Source: Burkholderiales bacterium (lineage in GTDB: Bacteria > Pseudomonadota > Gammaproteobacteria > Burkholderiales > SG8-39). From it: a stretch of DNA of 14,528 nt. The notes beneath the pieces are model-generated. The model was not told the origin of the DNA and made no database searches. It saw only the letters and a program-made list of their open reading frames with translations. A program made the translations under genes and the position numbers. Location: assembly GCA_020846575.1 (NCBI GenBank), contig JADLDQ010000225.1, positions 1-14,528 of the forward strand. The letters are read 5' to 3'. Shown here one piece after another: positions 7,389 through 13,653 of the stretch. Numbering within the stretch: position 1 is the stretch's first letter; each line of letters starts with the position of its first letter.

Positions 7389-8426
7389 TCACAGCGCCAC
7401 GGGCTGCCCGCTCAGCAGGGACTGCGTGAGCGCCTCCAGCACCTCGACCACGTGGATGATCTCCTCCCGGGGAATGGCAGGGGCCTTCGTGCCTTCCACG
7501 GCGCCGGCGAAGGCTGCAAAGCATTCCTTCACCGAATCGATGCCCTCGCACTCGCGCGTGCGGACTTCGGCGCCGCTTCGTATGCGCAGCGACCTGAGAT
7601 TGCCGCGCCGATACTGCGCGGGATCGCCGGGACCGCTCGCCAGTATCCAGCCGCCGGTGCCGTACAGGTTCAGGTGCGAATGCAGGGGCGTGGCGAGCGA
7701 GCTCGACAGGCATCCCGTCATGCCGTTGCGGAAGCGAAACTGGGCGCAGACCGAATCCGCGAACGGGGTGTCGAGCACGCGCCGCCCTTCCTGGGCGAAG
7801 ACCCGGTCGATCCGGCCGAACAGTTGCACGAAGGTGTCGATGCGGTGCACGCCCAGGTGCACGATCGAGCCGCCGGGCGCCTCGTCGCGATGCAGGCGCC
7901 AGGCTTCTCGCGGGCTGACCTTGCCGCCGCCGCCGACCGCCGCGCGCTGCGCCTCCAGCTTCGTGTGATCGTGGCTCAGGTTGGCCTCGACGTGCAGCGG
8001 GGCGCCGATTTCACCGGACTCGACAGTCCGGCGGATTTCCTCGACCGCCGGATAGAAGCGATTGTCGTGTCCGACGGCGACCACGACCCCCGCCTTCGCG
8101 CACGCCGCCACGGCCGCTTCGGCATCCGCCTTGCTCAGCGCGAAAGGCTTCTCGGCCCGCACGTGCTTGCCGGCATTCGCCGCCTGGATGACCTGGGCCG
8201 CATGCATGGAGTGCGGCGTGGCGATACTCACCGCCTGCACCCGCGGGTCGGCGAGCAGTTCCTCGAGCGCCGGCGACAGGTCGATGGATCGGGTGCGAGC
8301 GAAGTCCGCGACCGCATCAGGGTGCCGCGCCACCGCACGCACCACGCGGAACCTGCCGCTGGCGAGGGCGGATTCCGCGTGCCTGCGACCCCAGTGTCCG
8401 AGGCCCACGATACCCAGATTGATCAT
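7389..8426 (-). CDS. Gfo/Idh/MocA-family NAD(P)-dependent oxidoreductase
   Basis: A 345-residue cytosolic dehydrogenase of the Gfo/Idh/MocA superfamily, whose members oxidise or reduce sugars, inositols and related hydroxy compounds. The N-terminal Rossmann motif is GIVGLGHWG (G8, G10, G13). The family's catalytic-site signature is AEKPFAL with K93, and the active-site stretch GGSIVHLGVHRIDTF (H190 to D197) follows in the C-terminal domain. The ATG at 8426 has GAGGA about six bases upstream. It is the last gene of the leftward group, 157 bases after the 2-hydroxyacid dehydrogenase stop, a longer gap than elsewhere in the group. The gap could hold a separate promoter or a weak attenuator. The substrate cannot be inferred from motifs. 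The neighbourhood suggests a small carbonyl or hydroxy acid rather than a sugar, but that is speculation. Confidence 0.9.
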   Translation of the reverse strand: MINLGIVGLGHWGRRHAESALASGRFRVVRAVARHPDAVADFARTRSIDLSPALEELLADPRVQAVSIATPHSMHAAQVIQAANAGKHVRAEKPFALSKADAEAAVAACAKAGVVVAVGHDNRFYPAVEEIRRTVESGEIGAPLHVEANLSHDHTKLEAQRAAVGGGGKVSPREAWRLHRDEAPGGSIVHLGVHRIDTFVQLFGRIDRVFAQEGRRVLDTPFADSVCAQFRFRNGMTGCLSSSLATPLHSHLNLYGTGGWILASGPGDPAQYRRGNLRSLRIRSGAEVRTRECEGIDSVKECFAAFAGAVEGTKAPAIPREEIIHVVEVLEALTQSLLSGQPVAL

Positions 8427-8560
8427 GTGTTCCTCACGTCGCTGCCGCGCGCGGGCACCCCGTCACCATCCGCGACAACGCTCCGGCGCGAGATCGGGTC
8501 GGCGCGGCGCAATCGCGGGCGGAGCACAACGCGCTTGAAATCGGGGGAGCGCGAGAGGCG

Positions 8561-8578
8561 GACAACGCTGCGCTTGTC
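8561..8578 (-). terminator. Weak hairpin just after the 2-hydroxyacid dehydrogenase stop
   Basis: GACAA at 8561-8565 pairs with TTGTC at 8574-8578 around a GC-rich interior, about six bases past the leftward stop at 8584. It might attenuate transcription into the Gfo/Idh/MocA gene. The short stem and absence of a T-run make this weak. The rest of the 8427-8583 gap shows only three loose copies of an ACAACGC string (about 8475, 8526 and 8562). Confidence 0.2.
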
Positions 8579-8583
8579 GCGCC

Positions 8584-9549
8584 TCAATCGAACGGGTAAA
8601 CCCCAGGCTCGGGAACCGCGTTCTCGGTGATCCCGCGGATGCCCGCGCGCAGCATCGCCTCCCAGGCCTCGCGGGCGCTGCCGCCGATGTGCGGCGTACC
8701 GAAGAAGTTCGGCAGCTGCAGCAGTTGCGCGAGCAGCGGTGTCGCGGGCGGCTCCCTGGAGTACACGTCGAAGGCCGCCGCCGCGATGCGCCCGTCTTCG
8801 AGCCGCTCCTTGAGCGCCGCCTCGTCGACGATCTGGCCCCGGGCGGTATTGACCAGGAACACGCCCGGTCGCAGGCGGTCGAGAACGCCGGCGTGGTACA
8901 TGCCGATGGTCGAACTGTTCTTGGGCAGGTGGATGGTCAAGACCTCGGAGCGTTCCCAGAGCTCCTGCGGCGAGACCGGGGACACGCCGTGTTCGCGGTA
9001 GAAGTCGGCGTAGTCGACCCGGTCGCAGGCGAGCAGCGTCACGCCGAAGGGCTGCAGCAGGCGCACCAGCTCCTTGCCCACGTGGCCGCAGCCGTGTATG
9101 CCGACCGTGCGCCCGCGAAGCTGCAATCCCAGGCGCGATTTCGGCCACTGGCCCGAGCGCAGGCCGAGATTGAACGTGCCCACCTTGCGCAGCAGGTTGA
9201 TCATCAGGCTGATGGTCAGCTCGGCCACCGAAACCTTGTTGACGCCCGGGATCCAGCCCAGCCGGACCCCGTATTTCTTGAGGACCGCCGGGTCGATATG
9301 GTCCACGCCCACGGAACAGCAGGCGATGACTTTCAGCTCGGGCAGGCTGGAGATGACCGCCTCCGGGTATTTCTCCACGCCGATGACCGCGACTTCGCAG
9401 CCTTTCAGGAACCCGATCAGCCAGTCCTCGGTCATCTGGGGTATCTCGAACTCGGTGTTGAACTTCGCGCCGGGGTAGCGCGCAACAAGTTCCTCCTTCA
9501 CGTGCGGGACCAGCCCGAAAGTCGGATTCGTCACGGCGATGCGCGGCAT
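8584..9549 (-). CDS. D-isomer-specific 2-hydroxyacid dehydrogenase
   Basis: A 321-residue NAD(P)-dependent enzyme interconverting a 2-oxo acid and a D-2-hydroxy acid. The catalytic-domain start (MPRIAVTNP) leads to CCSVGVDHIDPAVL and the Rossmann motif VGIHGCGHVG (G153, G155, G158). The complete catalytic triad is present: R237 in NTARGQIVDE, E266 in DVYSREPP and H287 in GTPHIGGSA. Length is normal for the glyoxylate/hydroxypyruvate reductase and phosphoglycerate dehydrogenase-like group. I start at the ATG at 9549, with an AGGA-rich ribosome site upstream; the longer open frame to 9972 overlaps the neighbouring gene and has no family similarity. It lies 61 bases after the Bug protein stop in the same leftward group. 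Together with the solute-binding protein it suggests that a hydroxy or oxo acid is handled here. The exact substrate is unknown. Confidence 0.92.
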   Translation of the reverse strand: MPRIAVTNPTFGLVPHVKEELVARYPGAKFNTEFEIPQMTEDWLIGFLKGCEVAVIGVEKYPEAVISSLPELKVIACCSVGVDHIDPAVLKKYGVRLGWIPGVNKVSVAELTISLMINLLRKVGTFNLGLRSGQWPKSRLGLQLRGRTVGIHGCGHVGKELVRLLQPFGVTLLACDRVDYADFYREHGVSPVSPQELWERSEVLTIHLPKNSSTIGMYHAGVLDRLRPGVFLVNTARGQIVDEAALKERLEDGRIAAAAFDVYSREPPATPLLAQLLQLPNFFGTPHIGGSAREAWEAMLRAGIRGITENAVPEPGVYPFD

Positions 9550-9610
9550 GGTGCCTGTCCTCTTCCTGCATCGGTAGTCGGGGCGCCGGGTCGCGCCCTT
9601 CGGGGTTCCC

Positions 9611-10567
9611 TCAATCCAGCCGCACCCCGGCAGTCCTGATGATGCGACTCCACTTGGCCTGCTCCGACTTGACGAAGGCCACGAATTCCTCGGGTGAGCT
9701 GCCGACCGCCTCGCTTCCGACCCGTTCCCACGCCTGCACCAGCTCCGGGGAGCGCGCCGCCCTGGCCGCGGCGCCGCCCAGGCGCTGCAGGTTCGCCTGC
9801 GGTGTGCCGGCGGGCGCGAACAGCCCGCCCCAGGCGAGCGGCTCGTAGTCCGGCAAGCCCGCCTCGGCGAACGTCGGGATGCCGGGGAAGGCGGGCCGGC
9901 GCGTCTTGCCCGCGACCGCGAGCACCTTGACCTTGCCGGCCCGGATGGCGCTCGCGTTTCCGGCGAGCCCATCGAAGATCAGGTCGAGCCGCCCGGCCAG
10001 CAGGTCCACCGACGGCTGGGTGGTGCTGGAGTGGATGAAGTTGAGATCGGCGCCGCTCGCCTGCTCGAACGACAGTCCGAAGAGGTAGGAATTGATGCCG
10101 ATGACTATCGTGCCGGCGTTCAGCTTGCGCGTCTTCGACAGGGCGACCAGTTGCTTCACGTCGGCCGCCGGGAGATCGGCGTGCACCTGGAGCCCCGCGT
10201 ACGCGATGTTGATGAGGCTGATGGGCGCGAAGTCCCGCTCGGCGTTGAACGGCAGCTTCGAGCTGAGGTAGGGCAGCATGGCCATGGTGCCGCTCGCCGC
10301 CCACACGGTGGTGTAGCCATCGGGCGCCGCCTTGGCGACCGCGTCCGTGCCGATGATGCCGGACGCGCCGGGCCGGTTCTCGACCAGCACCGGCTGCTCG
10401 AGCAGCCCGGTGAGCTTCTGGGCGACCTGCCGGGCGCTGACATCGGCGCCCGAGCCGGCCGCGAAGGGCACGACGATGCGCACCGGCTTGGCGGGATAGT
10501 TCTGGGCATGGGCGGCCTGCGCACACGCGAACGCGAGGGCCATGCAGACGCGGATGGGGTGTTTCAC
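9611..10567 (-). CDS. Bug/TctC-family periplasmic solute-binding protein
   Basis: A 318-residue exported binding protein of the tripartite tricarboxylate transporter (TTT) receptor family, which is greatly expanded in Burkholderiales. A signal peptide covers residues 1-21 (KHPIRV, hydrophobic core ALAFACAQAAHA, cleavage before QNYPAKPVR). The family start is classic: YPAKPVRIVVPFAAGSGADVSAR, then VENRPGASGIIGTDAVAKAAPDGYT. The IDLIFDGL-like segment (LDLIFDGLAGN), VKVLAVAGKTRRPAFPGIPTFAEAGLPDYE and a normal C-terminus show it is complete. The start is taken as GTG at 10567, because it gives an intact signal peptide and AAGG sits about seven bases upstream. The TctA/TctB membrane partners are not in the window, so it is an orphan receptor, as is common in this family. 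It lies 62 bases after the M24 gene. Likely ligands are carboxylates or related acids. Confidence 0.93.
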   Translation of the reverse strand: MKHPIRVCMALAFACAQAAHAQNYPAKPVRIVVPFAAGSGADVSARQVAQKLTGLLEQPVLVENRPGASGIIGTDAVAKAAPDGYTTVWAASGTMAMLPYLSSKLPFNAERDFAPISLINIAYAGLQVHADLPAADVKQLVALSKTRKLNAGTIVIGINSYLFGLSFEQASGADLNFIHSSTTQPSVDLLAGRLDLIFDGLAGNASAIRAGKVKVLAVAGKTRRPAFPGIPTFAEAGLPDYEPLAWGGLFAPAGTPQANLQRLGGAAARAARSPELVQAWERVGSEAVGSSPEEFVAFVKSEQAKWSRIIRTAGVRLD

Positions 10568-10629
10568 GGGATGCCTTTCACGGAATCGACAATTCACGCC
10601 GGCGGCGCCCGGCGCGGCGCGGGGTCCGG

Positions 10630-11808
10630 TCAATCGGTCACGCCGGTGTAAGGGTAGGTCGTGTAGACCTCGCAGCCGTTCTCGGTGACGATGATCTGGT
10701 CCTCGGTGTGTATGCCGCCGATCTCGGGATCGGCGGCAATGCAGTCCACGGCGAATATCATTCCCGGCTGAAGCACGAGCTTGTCGTCCATTTCCAGGTG
10801 CGGCGGCTGGAAAGCGGCGATGCCGATCCCGTGGCCCAGGTGCTTCCTGCCTGCCTCCTTGCACAGCTGCGCCGCGGTCATTCCAGGCCGGATCACGGCG
10901 AGGCCCCCCATCTGCATGTCGTATGCGCGGCGCAGCAGGCTCGCCTGCCCGGGCGAGGGCTTCTTGCCGCAGATGAAGGCGCGGCCGAAGTCGCCGAAGT
11001 AGCCGTTGAAGCATGCGCCGAAGTCCAGGTTCACCAGCTCGCCCATCTGCACGATGCGGTCCGTGTGGAACCTGCGGTACGGCCAGGTGCCCGGCCCGGA
11101 GCTGACCGCCTGCGAGCACTGGGTGGTCTCGGCGCCGAACTGCCAGAACCTGTTGAAGCACGCCCCGACCAGCTCGCACTCCCTCACGCCCGGCCTCAGG
11201 ATGTCGATCGCTGCCTGCATGCCCGCCTCCGAGATGACGTAGGCCATCTTCATGCACAGCTGCTCTTCCGGCGTCTTGATCATCTGCGCCTGTATCATGG
11301 GCTTGTAGCCGTCCAGGAACTTCGCGTTCGGCAGCTTCCCGGGAAACACGGTGTGCATCGCCGGCGACCAGATGTCCACGCCGATCCTCGCCTTCTCCAC
11401 GGACTTGCCGAACATTTCGAGCAGGTCGTCCACGAAGTCCGCCACCTCTTCCTCCACTTCCAGCTCGTGGGGCTGGCGGAACCGGTCCCTCGGATACCAC
11501 GAGAGAGTCCTGGAGGCGAAGTCCGGGTCGGTGATCCAGATGCCCGGGAGCCCTTCGCGCGGCAGCACCACCACGGGACCGCCGCCCAGACGGATGGTGG
11601 GCCAGTACAGCCTCTTGATGCCGGTCACGTAGCGCGCGTTCTCCACCCTGAACAGGAGCAGGTAGTCCAGGTCATGGCTCGCCATCGCGTCCCTGGCCCT
11701 TTGCATGCGCTCCCTGCGCATCTTCTCGAAGTCGATGCGCGTCTCCCAGTCCACCTGCATCGGGCCGAAGGAAATCGCCTGGGATGGATTGAAACCCGTT
11801 GTCGCCAT
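10630..11808 (-). CDS. M24-fold metalloenzyme (Xaa-Pro peptidase-like, altered active site)
   Basis: A 392-residue cytosolic protein with a creatinase-like N-terminal domain (about 25-170) and a pita-bread M24 domain (about 175-385). Metal ligands can be followed in order: D262 in NLDFG, D273 in GYFGDFGR, H326 in HLGHGIGI, then D355 in FAVDCIA where the family usually has Glu, and E369 in HTEDQIIVT. The His normally seven residues after H326 (as in GHGIGLEVHEPP) is F333 here. With both the fourth ligand changed and the proton-shuttle His missing, ordinary aminopeptidase activity is doubtful. Other M24 proteins such as the DMSP lyase DddP and creatinase catalyse non-peptidase reactions, and the C-terminal TEDQ segment recalls DddP in my memory of that family. 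It is the first gene of the leftward group, transcribed divergently from the LysR gene. The start ATG at 11808 has GGAG about nine bases upstream. The fold is clear; the reaction is not. Confidence 0.85.
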   Translation of the reverse strand: MATTGFNPSQAISFGPMQVDWETRIDFEKMRRERMQRARDAMASHDLDYLLLFRVENARYVTGIKRLYWPTIRLGGGPVVVLPREGLPGIWITDPDFASRTLSWYPRDRFRQPHELEVEEEVADFVDDLLEMFGKSVEKARIGVDIWSPAMHTVFPGKLPNAKFLDGYKPMIQAQMIKTPEEQLCMKMAYVISEAGMQAAIDILRPGVRECELVGACFNRFWQFGAETTQCSQAVSSGPGTWPYRRFHTDRIVQMGELVNLDFGACFNGYFGDFGRAFICGKKPSPGQASLLRRAYDMQMGGLAVIRPGMTAAQLCKEAGRKHLGHGIGIAAFQPPHLEMDDKLVLQPGMIFAVDCIAADPEIGGIHTEDQIIVTENGCEVYTTYPYTGVTD

Positions 11809-12156
11809 TTTTCCATGCTCCGGTTGGTGCTCTACCCGCTGCCCTTACCCCGTGCGCCCGGTCCGTGCAGCGCGTGCGCGAGGCTTGCCGGTCGGGGCAC
11901 GAGGGTACGAAGCAAAGGAATCGATCAGCGCACTGCGGCGGTGACAGTTCCGATGCGGGCCGCGTCCGCCGCTCCAGACTCGTGCTTCAATTCCGCTCGG
12001 ACCAAACGCTAAGGCACCTGAGTGGCGATGGGAAATGACTTCTGAAGTGACGGACATGAAAACCGGTTATTCTCGACGCGGCCGCATTTCCGCCTTTTTG
12101 GCGTGCCTCGTATATCCCTTTGAAATGCCTGCCATCCGCTTGCAGGAATCGGCGCG
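11809..12156. promoter_or_regulatory. Divergent control region between the M24-led group and the LysR gene
   Basis: These 348 bases contain no convincing gene. As in most LysR systems, the region should hold promoters for both directions. On the LysR side TATATC at 12111-12116 is a possible -10 with only a poor -35. A perfect AACCGGTT palindrome is at 12061-12068. Nothing convincing resembles a sigma-70 promoter on the leftward side. Confidence 0.5.
12036..12050. promoter_or_regulatory. Candidate LysR operator (15-bp imperfect palindrome)
   Basis: TGACTTC-T-GAAGTGA is symmetric in six of seven pairs about base 12043. It lies 106 bases upstream of the LysR start and about 230 bases from the leftward M24 start. 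The size, interrupted dyad and T...A ends fit a LysR-type binding box, although the spacing is two bases wider than the textbook T-N11-A. It is the best dyad in the intergenic region and the natural candidate for autoregulation and operon control. Confidence 0.5.
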
Positions 12157-13149
12157 ATGAAGCGCTCGCACCCATCGAGAAAACGCGCCGCCTCGCACGG
12201 CGCGACAGCCCCTGCGCCCGCGCTCGGGCGCTACCGGGCGGGCATCAAGGGCCTGGATTCGCGGCTGTTGCGTCAATTCCTCGCCGTGGTGGAGTGCAAG
12301 AGCTTCACGCTCGCCGCGCAGGCGCTGCACGTCACCCAGCCGGCGCTCACCAAGAGCATCCAGAAGCTGGAGCAGCGCCTGGACGTGAAGCTGCTGGAGC
12401 GCCGTCGCAACGGGGTCGAGCCGACGCGCTACGGACAGGTGCTGGCGAGCCGCGCGAAGCTCGTGGAGCTGGAGATCGCGCACGCCGTCTCGGAGATCCA
12501 GTCCCTCAGGGGCGGGCATCAGGGCATCGTCAACGTGGGCAGCGCCTTCGCCCTGATCAATCATCTGCCCAGAGCGATCCTCGCCATGCAGCGCAGGCAA
12601 CCCAACGTGGCGGTCCGGGTGTCGGTCGATGTCATGGATCCACTGCTCGCCAGCCTCCTGGCGGGAGACCTGGACATCGCGTGCAGCCCGATCGAGTTTC
12701 CCTCCTACGCCGACCTCGAGACCGAACCGCTGATGGAGCACGAGCACGTCCTGGTGGCGCGCCGCGAGCATCCGCTCGCCGGCAGCGCCCGCATCGAACC
12801 GCGCCAGCTCGTGGCTTTTCCGTGGATCACGTTCGCGAGGGGCCACATGGCCAGCTCGAAGATCGGCTCGGTCTTCGCCGCCAACCGCCTGCCGCCGCCG
12901 AACGCCGCCATCACCGTGAGTTCGGTCGAGATCATGTTCGCCGCCTTGAGACACAGCGACTACGTGGCCGCCCTGCCCGACACGCTGGCGGGTAACGCGA
13001 TCGCCGGCGGCCTGGTCGTCCTGCCGTTCCAGGCGCCCTTCTGGCGCGTTCGCCTGTACCTCGCCTATCGCCGCTCGACGCACCCGACCGCGGCCATGAC
13101 CTCGATGCTCGAATGCCTGCGCTCGCTCGGGAGCGAGGCGCTGACTTGA
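12157..13149 (+). CDS. LysR-family transcriptional regulator
   Basis: A 330-residue DNA-binding regulator. The winged helix-turn-helix runs from about residue 33 to 95, with the family signature DSRLLRQFLAVVECKSFTLAA continuing through LHVTQPALTKSIQKLE and ERRRNGVEPTRYG. The effector-binding domain follows (about 118-325), including GIVNVGS, a VSVDVMDPLLASLLAGDLDIAC segment and the inter-lobe hinge regions typical of LysR proteins. The start at ATG 12157 leaves an unusual basic, low-complexity N-terminal tail of about 32 residues before the helix-turn-helix. An AGGA lies about nine bases upstream, and no better ATG or GTG lies nearer the domain. It is transcribed divergently from the M24-Bug-dehydrogenase group and probably controls it in response to a metabolite of that pathway. 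The effector is unknown. Confidence 0.93.
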   Translation: MKRSHPSRKRAASHGATAPAPALGRYRAGIKGLDSRLLRQFLAVVECKSFTLAAQALHVTQPALTKSIQKLEQRLDVKLLERRRNGVEPTRYGQVLASRAKLVELEIAHAVSEIQSLRGGHQGIVNVGSAFALINHLPRAILAMQRRQPNVAVRVSVDVMDPLLASLLAGDLDIACSPIEFPSYADLETEPLMEHEHVLVARREHPLAGSARIEPRQLVAFPWITFARGHMASSKIGSVFAANRLPPPNAAITVSSVEIMFAALRHSDYVAALPDTLAGNAIAGGLVVLPFQAPFWRVRLYLAYRRSTHPTAAMTSMLECLRSLGSEALT

Positions 13150-13515
13150 GCTCCCCGCCGGCTCCCAGAATTCCCCGCCCGTTGCGCGAAACTCGTCCAG
13201 CGCGGTCACCTCGATCGTCGGGAGCAGGGCCCGTGGATCGGGATTCCAGAGCCGCTCGTCCTTGAAGCGCCGGCGACCCGCAGTGCCGTCCATCAGCGCG
13301 GCGGCGACGGAACAGGGAATGCTGTGGTCGGCCGTTTCGCGAGTCCATGGATTCCAGGCGTTTCCGCCCGATTCCACGGTCGCCTTCGCGAATGGGTAGG
13401 TTTCCCCGAGAACCCCTCCGATTTCGCCGATATCGGGGACGTTGGTCGCCGCTGCCTGCGCTGCAAGAATCGAAGATAGGGTGATCGCACGGGAGGCCCG
13501 CGGCTTGATGAGCGA
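13150..13515 (-). pseudogene. Remnant of an MmgE/PrpD-family protein
   Basis: On the minus strand an open frame through this interval reads NVPDIGEIGGVLGETYPF, then ESGGNAWNPWTRETADHSIP, then CSVAAALMDG and ERLWNPDPRALLPTIEV. RETADHSIP followed by the ALxDG helix is the hallmark of the C-terminal half of MmgE/PrpD (2-methylcitrate dehydratase-related) proteins. Only about 110 residues resemble the family, whose members have about 450. The front two thirds are absent: the frame meets a stop at 13579-13581 without any family start. At the other end similarity fades where the frame enters the 3' end of the LysR gene. It is therefore a decayed relic, with both ends approximate. It suggests that an MmgE/PrpD gene once stood beside the LysR gene, as is common in Burkholderiales, and was lost by deletion. 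The rest of the gap to 13653 holds no recognisable gene. Confidence 0.75.
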
Positions 13516-13653
13516 ATCGGGTCGTCGATCGGCTGGGTGCGCATGGGCGCCGAGTGCAGCGAGCCTGTGTCGCTCGCGTTACAGTGCGCGCGCGAAGACC
13601 ACACCTGAAATCGCACGAGCGTTCGATTTTCTGTTCTGCAAGGAGGCACAGCT

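Noticed and set aside
5683..7968. A 761-codon plus-strand frame overlapping the monooxygenase
   Set aside because: It is a shifted frame of the flavoprotein, Arg/Ala/Gly-rich and without motifs.
8474..8569. Repeated ACAACGC strings between the two dehydrogenase genes
   Set aside because: The copies are short, irregularly spaced and differ at the flanks; not enough for an operator array.
7158..8630. A 490-codon plus-strand frame over the Gfo/Idh/MocA gene
   Set aside because: Its composition is typical of a shadow frame, and it contains no recognisable domain.
12067..13150. Continuation of the MmgE/PrpD frame leftward under the LysR gene
   Set aside because: Family similarity stops near the LysR stop codon; beyond it the translation is antisense noise to a real LysR gene.
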